NCBI GenBank assembly: GCA_029582165.1
Contig: CM055879.1
Span: 34,824,330 to 34,888,329 of the forward strand
Reading direction: 5' to 3'
Length of the DNA stretch: 64,000 nt
Source of the DNA: Portulaca oleracea
Lineage: Eukaryota > Streptophyta > Magnoliopsida > Caryophyllales > Portulacaceae
This document shows positions 29,814-42,943 of this stretch, piece by piece (positions within the stretch are counted from its first letter, which is position 1; each line of letters opens with the position of its first letter). Both the position numbers and the translations under genes were made by a program. Below the pieces are notes generated by a model, which saw only the letters and a list, made by a program, of their open reading frames with translations, was not told the DNA's origin and made no database searches.

Positions 29814-32800
29814 ATGCAGGGTGGATCAACCGGCGTCGGTTATGGATTAAAGTACCAGGTCCAAACCCTAACCCTAATTCTAACCCTAGATCAATTCGAA
29901 TGCGTAGGAGTGAACAATCAATCCAGTGATTAAAGTGTTCGAATCGTTGATAGTACTTATCTGTAATTCAGGCAAGGTGTATTGCGGATGTTAAGGCGGA
30001 CACAGATCACACAAGCTTCATCGCTGGTACTCTCAGTCTCAAAGAAGAAAATGAGGTTCATGTTGATCTCGATTGCATTTTTTAGGGTTTGAGTGTTGCT
30101 GTGAATACTCTTCTGATCTTGATTTTGGGTGATTTTATTAGGTACATTTGATCAGGCTTGCTAATGGAGGAACTGAGCTGATATGTGAGGGTTTGTTCTC
30201 TCACCCAAATGAGATCTGGGACCTTGCTTCTTGCCCTTTTGATCAGCGGATCTTCTCGACTGTATTTTCCAATGGTAATTGCTTCGTTTTTGGTATTGTG
30301 TTTGGTTAGAATTGCGAAGTTTACCGTAGAGGAGCTTGCTGTGATCATATTATCTGGGTTTGTATTTCTTAGAGCTGGAAAAGTTTTGTCTCATCCTAGT
30401 ACCGAATTTGTCCCGCCCAGAAAAAACCGGGTTTGGTCATAGGTTTTTTGTCTGAATTTTGGCATTGACTGAATATTTCACCACAATATTTCTCTTATTT
30501 CTATTGTCCGAAGCTGATTTGGCCCCGATTTAGTTCCATCCGGATTGTCCAATGCAAAAAACCGGGCGGGACATCAATTTCTCGTCCGAGTTTTGACATT
30601 GACTGAATTTGGCAGACTCGAATTTAATCTGGACCTGAATTTTTGCCGATGGTAGTATTTCTATTAACATTTTTGTTGTTGTGTTGGTAGCTTGATTCTC
30701 AATATTTTGACAAAGTGGATTTACTGTTACTGACCTCAGATATTGAAATGGAAAAAGGGGGATAAATACTCAGAAATGGTGTCCTTTGAAAAGTTAAAGC
30801 TGGTTTGTGAATGTATTCTTGTGGTACGGGATCCCTTTATTTCTCCCCAATGCCCCTTCCTTTGGGGTTTAGTGACCAATCATCGCTTAAAATAGAGGAC
30901 AACATTTCAGTAGGTATTATGGATGCCATTGTAGGCAGAGTTCGAAATAGGTCCTTATGATGATGGGCGCATGCATTCCATGAAAGCAATTGTTGTCTGA
31001 ACAAGCATTCCATTCTATGTAAACTATAACCTTCTCATTTTCTATGTCATTGAGGTGACCTTTTCTTGCCCCCTGCCCCGTTCATTAAAGCGCTTTGTAA
31101 CTTGTAGTTAGTATATTTGTGTGCCCCGATAAAAACAGCGCGCTTGTGTAAAATGGGACTCGTTTATGCTTCCATGTTGGTGCCTTTGACTTTCCGTTTC
31201 CACTGTTCCTTTAAAGGTGAATCATATGGAGCAGCAATATGGCAGATTCCTGAGTTATATGGGCAGCTAAATTCTCCTCAGTTGGAAAGGATTGCTGCTC
31301 TTGATGCTCACAATAGTAAAATCAGATGGTAAGGCATGTACTTTTCAGTTTTTGAGTGAACACATACTTTTTGTTGTTTCATATTGTTTGTGAAAAAGAA
31401 AAAAGAGAAATATTATCAGAGTCTTAATTAAGAAGGAAGAGATTTCGTGATATACAGGAGAGGTAGCCTAGGTCCTTGCTTTTGTTGTATTTTATTTAGT
31501 TTTAATTATAAAATTGGTTATTGATTCTAGGGTTTAATTCAGGTTTTGATTCCTTTAAGGCTGCATGTGTCTATCCAATATGTTGGAGAGATGTGTAGGT
31601 GTTGGAAAAAACTGAGAATTATGAAGTGGGAACTGGGGAGGCGGGAGTTGATGTCTCTTGTCTGCAAATTGAGCACAGAGCTCCTCTTTTCTTGGGCACC
31701 GGGGATAACTTTTAGAAGTTATATGCTGAAAATTTATAACCATAATCCAGGTAGCATGTGGAACCTATGTTGAGAAATTTACCTTCGGCAGTCCAGCATT
31801 TTTACTTGGTTATCACATTTAGGGGCGTCTTGTGGGTGATTCCCGATTATGACCATTTTGGAATCTTATGGTTTCTGGCGATAACTTATTTTTCTCAAGG
31901 TTAAGGTTTTGAGGTTCATGTTAAAATTATGCTTTGATTTATATCTATCAATATCGTTGTTTTTCTTTCATTCTTTTTATTGTTTAAATGGATGTACTGG
32001 AAGGTTTGAAAATCCATTCCCTTTGAGGCTTTGATCTAGGAATGGGGATGATAGGTCGTATGAGTGGAGCTTCACTTGTATGCCCGAGAGGATGATTAAA
32101 CAGTCTATGTCTCCCTGGTGTCGTATTTATGAAAAAGCTCACCCACGGAGGGGGGCGGGGATATTCAACAAATCACATTTTCCGTCACAAGTTCTTTGAC
32201 ACTGTTATTTGTATAATTGTGCTTCTTACAGACATGGATCATATTCACATGGCACTGTTGGTACTCTGAATCTTTCACATCAAGGTGCCCCTCTCCCCCC
32301 CCCCCTCTCAAAAAAAAAAAAAAAAAAAAAAAAACCAAAAGAGTTGTTTGCCTTCCCTTGTTGACGGACCTTTTCTTCTCTGTCCCAAAATATGTTACCC
32401 ATGTTATTTTTCTTGACCTAAACTTCATTATCAAACGTAATCATTATTCACAAGTAACAACTCTAAAGCGAATTGCTTCAAAAGTACTACAAAGCAGAAA
32501 TTTGATTATATCATTACTAATGTGTGAAAAGTTCTATATTGTTGTATGTACGATGTAATACAAAAATGAAATGCATACCACTATTCTCACCAATTCCTAA
32601 TGTAGGTTTCTACTAGGGTCTAGGGAGAGTCAAATGTGTTCAATCTTAGAGGTGGTAGGGTTTTACAAAAGCCGACATGACATTTTGTTATGAGGTTTAC
32701 AGGCCAGCTAAAAGGGTTGTGGTTGCTGATAATACATCTGGCGAATTCAGTCTTCAGATTTAGTACCTTGCTCATGCGTTTAAAGCATGTGCATTGTAAT

Positions 32801-35800
32801 TGCGTATGATTGTGGATATTTTTCATTGTTATTGAAGGCGTTTTTTGTATGTTTCTGTCAGCTTAATGCAATCAATGTGTATTGCAGTGTTCTATGGTGG
32901 CCTACTGGAAGGCATGATAAGTTGATTAGCATTGATGAGCAAAATCTGTTCTTGTGGAGTTTAGATTCTTCAAAGAAGACTGCCCAGGTAGTTACAACTG
33001 CCTCAATGAGAACTATGTATTCACTCATGCCTTAATTAGAGCTAGGCATTAATTTGGAGGAAAAGAGCTTTTTGTAGTTTTGTGGACCAAATTTTTCGGT
33101 TTTTCATGATGTGGTATGACTGACACCAAACCACCCATGATACGCTCAGGCCTGATCAAATTATCAGATTCTACTTGTTTCCATGCAATGTGCAAACTAC
33201 CTGAATAGTGTTTAGAAATAGGCTTTTTGTTCCACAGCTGGCAGCCTGCTGTAGCAAGAATCCCAATTGAACCTGCTAACTGCTAACGTTCTATGAATGT
33301 TCCGATTCAGTTACCAAATCTTTTCCATATAATTAAATTCAGAAAGGGGAAGAAATGTGAAGAGGGATGCTTGCAACCATTGTTTAGCAGGCGTGCGTGA
33401 AATATATGAATAGAAAACTAGGCATTGCCCGGAAAAGGCATTCGTCAGTTGGATTTGTGGTCTGGGCGTAAATTTTGCATTGGAAATGGAGGATAAATGA
33501 TTCTTCCTGAACTTGTGTAACATCCAGATGTGTTCATTTCGGCCACCCACGCCACTGTACACGGTGCTAAACAGGAGTAGATTCTGTTCTAGTTGGATCA
33601 CTGTGCCATTGTTCATATGTATTTGTTATTTGGTGAACTAAGTTATGTAATCTGTACCATCTTCATAAGTTCTGTCTTCTATTGGTCGTGATGTTTAAAA
33701 TTGAGTTTCAAATACGTGGTCTGATTCTTATTCAGGTTTTCCTCGAATGTCTAGGTACAATCTCAGGAATCAGCTGGCATGCTACATTACTTGTCTGGTG
33801 GGGCATGGGATCCACACGATGTGAATGCTGTTGCATTGACTAGCGAATCTGCAGTCCAGCTTTGGGACCTACGGGCTATGAAGTATGCTCGTTCTTGGCC
33901 TATTTATTTGTTGGTCCTTTGTTCTTATCTGCATATGTTGGCTTCTTTGAGAAAGTAAAAAGGGTGCTCTTTGTAACATTTCTTTACTCATTTTCAATAC
34001 GCTTGTAGGAATTTGGCATTTATCGTGAGTTATGATAGATAACCATAGCCATCCTTGCCACTATACCAACCTTAGCAATTCCCTATTGTCTCTCATGAGA
34101 TAACCGTCTGTCTTGATCAAGTGGAATCCACTTATTTTGCTGTTCCATATCTGTGGCTGGTGGAATTAAATAAAGAATCATTTGCACTTAATTCGTGGAC
34201 AGATTCCAAACCACTTATATAAAAATGATAATGATACTCGCTTAAGGGGAACTAGTCAATTACACTTTAAGTTGCCAAACCGTGACATTTGTTGTGGAAA
34301 ATTGTTAGGAAAGGACTCATCGAAGGTATTGACTTGAATCTTGTCATGTTTGATCCACTATTATGGCTTTGGATATGTATGATTTGAGGATTATTTCCTT
34401 TGACTGTGGAGTAACATACAGAAAATATATTGCAGAAAGGTATGATCTGATAAATATGTATTTTTTAAAATGACAAATTTGGTATCCTGTCCATCTAGCT
34501 CCGCTTAGGATTTCCATTGACTAGGGATAAAGACATCTTTTAATATGTTTATGTAACATAAGTACTTCACAAATATGGCTGAAAGGCATGATTTGTAATT
34601 CTTTTGTTTGATCATGGAAAAATTTATAACCATAGACATTTATTTTGGTTTTAAATCTTGACTTTGGTATTTTCTACAGAATGACCAACTCCATTGAACA
34701 AGCTCATGCTCGAAATATAGACTACAACATCAAGAAGAAACATATACTTGTAAGTAACGTGTCTTGGCTTTTTTTATTGTAATAACTTTTAGCTCAGTGT
34801 ACTCTACATTCATACTATTCATATATAGCAAAACAATATCTTAATGTATTTCTCCATTGTTAGTGGGTTTCTTTGCTTTGGCACCTTGCTCTTTTGTTAA
34901 TGGGGGTATCTTGGGGTTCAAATTCCAAGTGAGTAGTGTCAAGGACGTGTTGGTGGTTTAGAGGCGGTCCAGGCGGATGAAGTAAGGTTTGTTAGTGGTG
35001 TGTTGGATAGGGTTCCTTTAGCCATTTGGTTGACCAATTAGAAGGAAAAAAAATTGATGGATTTTAGAGGGTAGGCCTTTGTCCCTTAATGATTTCAAGC
35101 TCTACTTTCTGAGGATGTTGTTTAGTTAGAGTGTGGTTTTATCATCGCAATGAGGCGAGTAGTTACTTCTTGATGTTGTTGCTCGAGTCATTGATTATGA
35201 CACAGATGATACTCTGTTTGCAAAATGAAAGAAATTTGAGTTAAATTGTGTGCCTTTTGTCGCCCACGCAGGTCACTGCTGAGGATGAGTGTGGAATACG
35301 TATTTGGGATCTTAGAATGTTGAAGGCTCCCATTACTGAGCTACCTGGTCACGCACACTGGTATGCAGTAATGTTGCTGCTTTGTTCTTTACATGATCTA
35401 CTTATTATAAGTAGCTGGGTTTAGATCTTGTAGTGCCAGTTTGGAAAGTGATGCATTGCGATTTCTCATGTCATATTTTTGTTACTGGTTTCAAGCTTCC
35501 AGCCAAGACTTAATTTTATTTTTCATGCATAAACTGTAAAACTATTCTAAGCCTGTACTATGCTTCCTCTGGCTGACGTTCTTATTCAATTCTCGAATAA
35601 TGTGGGAACTAGCTTGCCTCGCTAAATGCAATTCTAGTTCTAAGCATTGTTAGAGTAGTAACAGAAAGCTGTAAAGGGGTCTGTTTGATAGAAGAAGTTG
35701 ACTCCTATATATTTTGACACCACGATTACTGCAATGCATTTAAACTGATCCAATGAACCCCTTGCAAGAGTTTGGAATTTCCCAACTCTGGACAAGTATT

Positions 35801-38092
35801 TATTGTTAAACGGTTTAATCTAAAATTTAATTTGAACCGCTGCATAAGTAGAACATGTTGTGAGTTACTGAGTATTGAGTTCTATATTCATTCTCATTCT
35901 GGTGGTGTTCTTACCTGTTCATGGATGGTAGCATCAGGTATATCACGTAGAAAGGACAAAGCTTCTGTTAGTTTTTGACTATATTAGCACTTTTCCTTTG
36001 TAAACATTGGCAAAAAGTGACGCCTGGGGATGCATTTTCCGCTATCTCTCGAAGGGCTGAGGTGAAAACATTTTGAAAATGGAATGGGACTCAGAAATGA
36101 TTGATCTTCTAATGTGTATGTGGGAATAATTTGGTGTCACATTGAAGCAATAGCATGTTTGCATGTTGCTGGGGCCAACTAATTGTCTTGACTGAATGTG
36201 GGTTTCCTCAACCTCATCTAGAGTCTTGCTTGTACTGCCTTAGCTAGTTGTCTGAGGTGTGTCTTGCAAATGTAAGCTCTGAACGTACCTTACATTTGTT
36301 TGGTTTTGCTGGCAGGACGTGGACAGTGAGGTGTAACCCAGAGTACGACAATCTAATACTGGTCCTCTCTCTTTCCCTCTTAATAATATTAGATTTGCAT
36401 TATGTGTGGGCATTGTACACCTTCAGTTGAACAATGGCATCCTTCAGTATGTACTTGCATTTGTTTGTCACATATATAATTGATCTCCTCTGTAAAACTT
36501 GGGGCATCATAAAATGCAAATGAGCTCCCCCATGTTTTCACTGCTAGTTGATGTTGAGTCATATTTTATGAAGTACCCCCTTCGTTCCAGATAATTGTCA
36601 CTTAATAAATGTTGCTCAGTCTTCAATGTCCTTTGACTGAGAATTTCTTATAGCATATTTTATCAACAAATTACAACATTATACGATTATGATAGTATTT
36701 TGCTTATGAATCTAATGATAGTATTTTTGTATTATAGAACATTGTATACTTTGAGAAATTAATGGTCAAAGTTTTTAAAGTTTGACTGATGTGTGGATCA
36801 ATGTGACAATTAATATGGAACGGAGGAGTAAGATGAGAGCGAGTATTCAGATCCCGGTCGAGATAATCCCCCCCCCCCCCACCACCACCACCACCACCAC
36901 ACACACACCCAAAAAAAAGGAAAACAAAAACAAAAAAGGGGGGGGGGGGCTTGGACTTATGCGGTCTTCCTCTTGAAAAGTTTGACAAGCTGCAATCAGT
37001 AAAATGTTGATCAATGTCACTATTGTGCAGAGTGCTGGAACAGACTCAGCTGTTAACCTGTGGTCAGCTCAGGCACGTACTGAGAATGTCCCATCTGAGA
37101 GGTAATTACATTGTGGAGGATGGTTTAAAGTTGTGGTTAATTGAGTTCATGTTGAGATATATTGTCTGACAATTGCAGCTGTGTTATTTTGCAGCACCTT
37201 AGTAGAATCACCAAGAAAGCGCGCCGATCCATTGCTCCACACATACAGTGATTATGAAGACAGTGTTTATGGTAATTTTACCCTCAGAACTCTTTTTTTT
37301 TTCCCTTTCCTGATGACCCTAATGTGAACTTTTCCCACAATAAATTGTGGGTCTATAGGAAGCAACCTCTCTACTTGCCAGTTATCATTGCCGAAGCAGC
37401 TCAAAATCTGGATATCGTCCAAGCTTGAACCCTATTTTGGCAGTAGCAAGCTGCAGAAAGGGGGTGGTGGTTTTTTAGAGTATAGATAAGAGTGTGTTTG
37501 GTTAGCACATTTCCCTTGGGAAATTGGTCAACTTTCCTGGTTTGGTCATATTTTCCTGTGTTTGGCAACCTCTAAGCAATGAGAAAAAGTTTACGTGAGG
37601 TCCACAATTTCCCCATCCAACTTAGGAGAATTTTTCCTTGGAAAAAGAGGGGGGGGGGGGGCTATGGGCTATGGGAAGCTTTTTATGATGGATGGTGGGG
37701 AATTAAATTCTGAGAAACTCCTGAAATGCCCCTAATTATGTTATAAATCCTATACAAATTAAAGTAAATAAATAACGGTTGTTTGTACATTTCAAACATT
37801 TTTGTGGGAATGTCACAACTTCAACCAGACACTGTGAAAACTTATATACTTTCCCGGGATGTTAGGATATAAACCAAATACTGTAAATTATATTTTCCCA
37901 GAAAATTTTTCTGAGGGGAAACTTTTCCAGGGAAAATCTTCCTGAGATTCTGCCAAACACGCTCTAAATTGATAATGTGAAATGATATTTGCAGGCCTTG
38001 CTTGGAGTTCTAGGGAGCCTAGTGTTTTTGCATCATTGTCCTATGATGGGAGGGTAAGCCCACTTCGTCTTTGGTTACTAGAGCTCAAAACA

Positions 38093-38132
<40 letters not shown>

Positions 38133-38275
38133 GTTTCTTCCTCGGAGAGAGAGAGAGAGAGAGCAAAACAATATTCTGATGGTTATAAGAGGCACCGAAT
38201 TTCATCCTAACTCTGCTCTTTTACATGAAACAGGTGGTTTTAGAATCGATAAAACCTCATCTTTCCAAAAAATGA
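29814..38275 (+). CDS. WD40-repeat protein, EIPR1/TSSC1-like, 351 aa in 13 exons
   Basis: Exons: 29814-29858, 29972-30055, 30142-30274, 31217-31328, 32888-32987, 33755-33882, 34680-34749, 35272-35360, 36316-36361, 37031-37101, 37195-37271, 37995-38053 and 38234-38275. All introns are GT-AG and all phases join, giving 1056 nt with the stop. The product is a WD40 beta-propeller with motifs VLWWPTGRHDKLISIDEQ, SAVQLWDLRAMK, GIRIWDLRMLKAPITELPGH, SAVNLWSAQ and GLAWSSREPSVFASLSYDGR. It matches EARP- and GARP-complex-interacting protein 1 (EIPR1, formerly TSSC1), which helps recruit tethering complexes in endosome-to-Golgi and recycling traffic. The plant role is inferred from that. A telo-box run sits just after the first donor site. 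Introns 3, 9 and 11 carry MITEs, and intron 12 a CT/GA hairpin. The start is supported by conservation of the next exon only; the first 15 residues are less certain. Confidence 0.88.
29861..29890. promoter_or_regulatory. Telo-box run in intron 1 of the EIPR1-like gene
   Basis: AAACCCTAACCCTAA followed by TTCTAACCCTAG lies within 30 bp of the first splice donor. Telo-boxes near the start of plant housekeeping genes often act as transcription enhancers. It could also be a small interstitial telomere-like repeat. Confidence 0.5.
30370..30654. mobile_element. hAT-like MITE in intron 3 of the EIPR1-like gene, copy 2
   Basis: It begins TAGAGCTGGAAAAG and ends TTTTTGCCGATGGTA/G. It is flanked by an exact 8-bp duplication, GTATTTCT (30362-30369 and 30655-30662). 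The interior repeats CCGGG(T/C)... and TTTTGACATTGACTGAATTT words shared with the copy at 40170. Confidence 0.8.
36576..36828. mobile_element. Stowaway-like MITE in intron 9 of the EIPR1-like gene
   Basis: It begins CCCCCTTCGTTCCAGATAATTGTCAC and ends GTGACAATTAATATGGAACGGAGGAG, with TA on both sides. This is the common plant Stowaway/mariner terminal form (CTCCNTCCGTTCC). Confidence 0.72.
37490..37964. mobile_element. Tourist/PIF-Harbinger-like MITE in intron 11 of the EIPR1-like gene
   Basis: It begins GAGTGTGTTTGG and ends CCAAACACGCTC (perfect 8-11 bp inverted ends), flanked by TAA at 37487-37489 and 37965-37967. The interior contains GGGAAATTGGTCAACTTTCC, similar to 26824-27063. Confidence 0.8.
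38096..38163. repeat. (CT)n ... (GA)n inverted microsatellites in intron 12
   Basis: About 34 bp of CT repeat and 18 bp of GA repeat are separated by roughly 17 bp, so the intron RNA can fold into a hairpin. Confidence 0.8.
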
Positions 38276-38909
38276 AGATCCTCCGACCCAACTTGTAATT
38301 GTGAGTCCAGAATTCCATTCATAGCCAAGAACATCAGGATGTAACTGATGAAGTTGTATGGTTCTCGCAATGAGGTAACCTTTGCTCATTTTGAGCAAAA
38401 ACTGGTGTTCATGGTTTGTGTAGAATCGTCAATTTACATAGTCATACTGGTGTTTTCAGAACTCGCTCAATTTTGTATTGAAGTACCAAGAAGCCTGATT
38501 CAAGAGCAGGTTTTACATTGTTTTATAGCAAAGAGAATTTGTTAAGAATTCGTCAAACTGAGTTTTGAGTGTACTATATAATTCATTAAGGAGTTTGGTA
38601 TTCTGATTCGAAGCAATCAGATGTTGAGAATACTCGTGAGCAGCTGGACACCGGATTAGTTTTCGCATTAGCTGATTTAGCTCGGGTGTTTTTATCTCTT
38701 CAACCGAATACTGAGATACAAGCATGAATAGAAGATTAACACAAATATGAATTTGAATTTTTTGATGGAAAGAATCAGAATGTTTATTCCTATTATCATT
38801 TATCAACTGTTTAAGCAAGTCAACATATACATACATGAATCAAGTATTTAAGTGTGAGAAGTTCTATGGCATGATGGCAGAGGCGCAGAGCTATGGTCAG
38901 AAAATTTTA
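38276..38909. other. 3' flank of the EIPR1-like gene, no further gene seen
   Basis: Probable 3' UTR followed by AT-rich DNA. A minus-strand ORF of 107 codons (38513-38836) has no recognisable domain and no supporting features. Confidence 0.4.
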
Positions 38910-39192
38910 GGCCATGTTTTTTTGTATGGTGCGATGTTGTGCGGTACCAAAATTCACTATACTAAATATTCTTCTACACTTTACCATATTATACTACACT
39001 TTACCACAACCATTACCAATACTTCTCCATACTTTTCTTTCTCTTATACTTTTCTCCTCTCTTCATCACCTACCATATCAATCATATTTTCCATAAATTT
39101 TACTATATCATTCTAAACTTTATCGCATTTTTTACAATTTCACCATACCACACCATTTCCGTATCATATCAATCGTACAAAAGAACAAGGCC
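38910..39192. mobile_element. MITE of the GGNCCTGTTCTTTT family, copy 1
   Basis: It begins GGCCATGTTTTTTTGTATGG and ends CATACAAAAGAACAAGGCC-like text. The interior is made of ACTTTACCA and CACCATACC words. The ends are inverted; the flanking triplets do not match clearly. Confidence 0.6.
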
Positions 39193-40169
39193 ACATACCA
39201 AAAGTATTTTTTAGCAAAGAGTGCATTTGGGAAAATGGTTAACTTTTTCCAAGTTAATTTATTTTTTCAAGTTTGGATATATTTTGATTTTGGGAAGAAT
39301 TTTACAGGGGGCTTACAATTTCCCTCCATAGTGAAAATTTTGCCTTGGGAGGGGTAGCCACAAGGGTAAGTTTGGCCTATTTATTGGACTCCATTTCAGA
39401 TATAAGCACTATTGAACTTAACAGGTCGGTATCAAATTTTTCATGACAAATATGACCTATCAACGCCATAATTTTCACCATGATAAATATTTTGTTTACG
39501 CCAATATCTTTGGGTTTTTTTCACAATCTTCATTACAAAACTTTGACCATTGATTATTCATGTTTTATCTTAATATGCAATATTATACTTAAAATAAAAA
39601 TATTTTTCATCACAAATTTAAAGCAGTTGTCTCAAATAATAATTCAACTTAAAATTTGATAAATTTTTAAAAAATAAATGCTTTCAAAAAAAGAAACATT
39701 TTTCAAAAATTATTTTTTGCAACTATGCATATGTATACGTATATATTATCGGATCAAATGAGCAAGAAGGATACATCGGTCATACTATTTAAACGACAAC
39801 GAAACCTCATAGACCTCAGATTCTATTCAAATTAGTTGGATAGTTAAATTAGTTATTATCCACAATTGAAACACAATACGTCATTTATATTATTTGGTGA
39901 TAACCTTTGGGTAGGGTTGAAATTTTTGCCACCTCAAATGAGGGCAAGAAATGTCCACACCAAATAATACGATAGTGACACTTGGAAAAGAAAGGAATGA
40001 GTTGCCTTCAAAGGAAAAGACCGTAAAGACACACAAGAACAACATTATGGAAAAAAAGGGTTAGGTCTGACGCTAAAACCTTATCCAAAACTCATGTTTA
40101 TTTAGGAAAGAAAGAAAAACGGAAAAGGTATCAAAATATGACTAATAGATCATGTTATTGTGATGTAAT
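39193..40169. other. AT-rich intergenic DNA
   Basis: No gene seen. 39215-39375 resembles a decayed copy of the TAA-flanked family at 37490 (GAGTGCATTTGGGAAAATGG). Confidence 0.4.
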
Positions 40170-40435
40170 TAGCGCTGGCCAAAATTTCATCCGACCAGAA
40201 TTGTCCGACCTAAAAAAACCGGGATTGGACATAAATTTTTTCGTTTGAATTTTGATCGAATATTCGGACATAAAATTTCTCTTTTTTCTATTGTCCGAAT
40301 TCGATTTTTTGCTTCGTTCGAATTGTCCGACCCGGTTCGACCCGAAATAAAACCGGGTCCGGTCATGAAATTCTCGTTTGAATTTTGACATTGTCCGACC
40401 CGAATTTACCCGAACCTGAATTTTTGCCAGCGCTA
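40170..40435. mobile_element. hAT-like MITE, TAGCGCTGGC family, copy 3 (best preserved)
   Basis: It begins TAGCGCTGGCCAAAATTTC and ends GAATTTTTGCCAGCGCTA, inverted over about 17 bp. It is flanked by an exact 8-bp duplication, GATGTAAT (40162-40169 and 40436-40443). An 8-bp duplication and a TAG-type end fit the hAT superfamily. Confidence 0.85.
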
Positions 40436-40569
40436 GATGTAATGCGATGTAATACGTACCAAATAAATTAAAATAAATTGTTTACTATGTTTTATATATA
40501 TATATATATAATTTTTGAGGTCATATTTTGACTGTTAACATTTTACGTTTCAATTTAGCAAGATTTGTA

Positions 40570-40846
40570 GGCCCTGTTCTTTTATGCAGTTGGCTGGTTG
40601 CGGTGCTACAACACATCGCACTTTGCCACAACTCACCACAACATATCAATTCACCATAATTTATCACAATCAATCATAATCAACTTTTTCCAATTACTTT
40701 TTCACATTTTTCCAATTACTTTTTCATCTCACTTTTTCACATTTACCAACACAATTTACAATTATTAAAAACTCACCACAATCTACCACAATTCCACCAC
40801 ACCGCACCATGTCATACCGCAGTCAGTCGTATAAAAGAACGAGGTC
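40570..40846. mobile_element. MITE of the GGNCCTGTTCTTTT family, copy 2
   Basis: It begins GGCCCTGTTCTTTTATGC and ends GTATAAAAGAACGAGGTC. It is flanked by GTA (40567-40569 and 40847-40849). The interior is rich in CACAACNNACCACAA words. Confidence 0.75.
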
Positions 40847-41005
40847 GTAATATTATATTTAAATAAAAGTATTTTTCATCACAAATCTAGCAACGGTAGT
40901 CTTATATGATAACTCGACTTATAATTTGATAAAGTAATGATCACACTTTACAAAGTTTGACTCCATTAGTCAAACATGGACAAATTTTTTGGGACGAGAG
41001 AGTAA

Positions 41006-41332
41006 GGCTCTATTCTTTTATGTGGCTAGCAGACTGCCGCACTGCAATTTTCAATATTTCGCCACAACCCACCACAATTTATTTTTTCTAATTTAATTTA
41101 TCTTTTTATTAAAAGTTAAATTTTCCATATTCCACCACCACCCACTACAATCTACTTTTTCTAATTTAATTTATCTTTTTATTAAAAGTTAAACTTTCCA
41201 TATTCCACGACAACTCATCCCAACTTTCCCCAATCCACCACAACTTTTTCCAACCCACCTCAATCCACAACATTTCCTCCACACCACACCGCATGCACCG
41301 CACGCAACCAGTTGTATAAAAAGAACGAGGAC
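41006..41332. mobile_element. MITE of the GGNCCTGTTCTTTT family, copy 3
   Basis: It begins GGCTCTATTCTTTTATGTGG and ends GTATAAAAAGAACGAGGAC, flanked by TAA on both sides (41003-41005 and 41333-41335). Confidence 0.75.
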
Positions 41333-42170
41333 TAAATATTTCAAGTATCCTTTATTTTGATAAGCAATTATGAGGTGATACTGTGAGATTATCTTTGCTA
41401 TTATTATTTGTTGAATTTATTTCGATCTATTTTATGTCGCACAAAATATTAATTGCAGAATTTATTACTAATTAGGCTTATATAATTTCAACCAACTCTA
41501 AATATGGAGTCTTAATGATGGTAGACTTCACTTAAAACAATCTTAAATACAAAAATCATTATTTCTCACATTTTTAGCTGAAAATAAAATCAAAATATCT
41601 CTGATAAATACCTACAACAATAAGAATAATATCACGCCTTTTGATTATTTCTCAAAATATAAAATCCTAAAATTATTATATTAAAATACAGAGAACTTTT
41701 AGTTTTTTTTTTTGGATAGGTATTAAGAATTTAAGACGGAATCAGATGAGATCAATCAAGTGGTTTCCTCGTCTGACAACAATGGCCATGAATTCTGAAT
41801 CTTTTAAAATTGTGTCTCAGTGACACGTGGCGCTCAATTTCACCACGTCTTACCTGCTGAGGTTGTGTAACACGTCAGATGTCGTGTTTAGGAGATTTTC
41901 ATTTTATCCAGTTGCCATGTCAGCAAAAGCATCAGCAGATGACACGTCACTGTATAGACTTAACTTAGAAAAAGGGGAAATTGGTGGTAGTGGAGTCAGG
42001 ATTTAGATAATGGGAAGATTATTCCAGATACTTCTCCTACTCGATCTTCGTTGCTTCGCGTCCAGGTTGTTTTAGATAAAGTCATCAAATTATACTCTAC
42101 CCTTGAATATTAATTAAATGCTCCCTTGCCCCCTTCGTATTGTATATGAAATAAATGTTGTAATTAATTA
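41333..42170. other. AT-rich intergenic DNA
   Basis: No gene seen. A cluster of ACGTG/CACGTC words lies at 41820-41950 (for example GACACGTGGCG near 41822), with no downstream ORF to assign it to. Confidence 0.4.
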
Positions 42171-42419
42171 CTACCTCCGTCCCAAATTGTTTGTCTATCT
42201 ACCTAACTCCCTTGTCCCAAAATATTTGTCTATTTTATAATTTTAATAATTGCAATTCCTATTATACCCCTAATAAATATTCTTTTGTTTCTTTTTTATT
42301 TTTTTCACATGAGAAAAGTAAGGGCAATTCTGGTACATTACACATTTTTCACCCCATTTCCCATGACCATTGGACTTTTAAATATAGTTGGATGGACAAA
42401 CAATATGGGACGGAGGTAG
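42171..42419. mobile_element. Stowaway-like MITE
   Basis: It begins CTACCTCCGTCCCAAATTG and ends CAATATGGGACGGAGGTAG, flanked by TA on both sides. Inverted over about 20 bp with TTGTTTGTC/GACAAACAA continuing inward. A second, decayed relative seems to follow at 42420-42695. Confidence 0.85.
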
Positions 42420-42699
42420 TACTCCCTTGGTTTTATATTAATGGTCATTTTAACAATTACTCTCTCCGTTTTTTTTGTCTATCATTTATGGTTTTCAGTG
42501 TCAATCTTTAATTAGTAATTTCTAATATAAAAATTTTATAAAAAATATAATATTATACTTTTTAAATAGTATTTTTCATTATGAATTTATTAACATCAAT
42601 TTTGTACGACGAATCATTATACAAATTAAGATATTTACGATCAAAATTTTTAACACAATTTCCTTGGGGACAGATAAATAAAAACGAAGGTAGTATTAC

Positions 42700-42943
42700 G
42701 ACCCTGTTCTTTTATGCGGTATTTTGCGGAATGGTGTGGTGAGGTGTGGTGGAATTGTGGTGGGGTGTGGTGGAATTGTGGTAGGTTATTGGTATGTGGA
42801 GTAGATGATGAGAGAATATAAAAAGTAGAGGAGAAAAGTGAAGAGAGAGAAAAGTAATGATTTGCGGTAAAATGTGGTGGGTTGTGACAAATTGCGGTAG
42901 GATGTGACACTGCAGTTTGCCAACCGCAGAAAAGAACAGGGCC
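42700..42943. mobile_element. MITE of the GGNCCTGTTCTTTT family, copy 4
   Basis: It begins GACCCTGTTCTTTTATGCGG and ends CCGCAGAAAAGAACAGGGCC, flanked by TAC (42697-42699 and 42944-42946). Relative to copies 2 and 3 the interior is inverted (GTGGTGGGTTGTG words). Confidence 0.8.
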
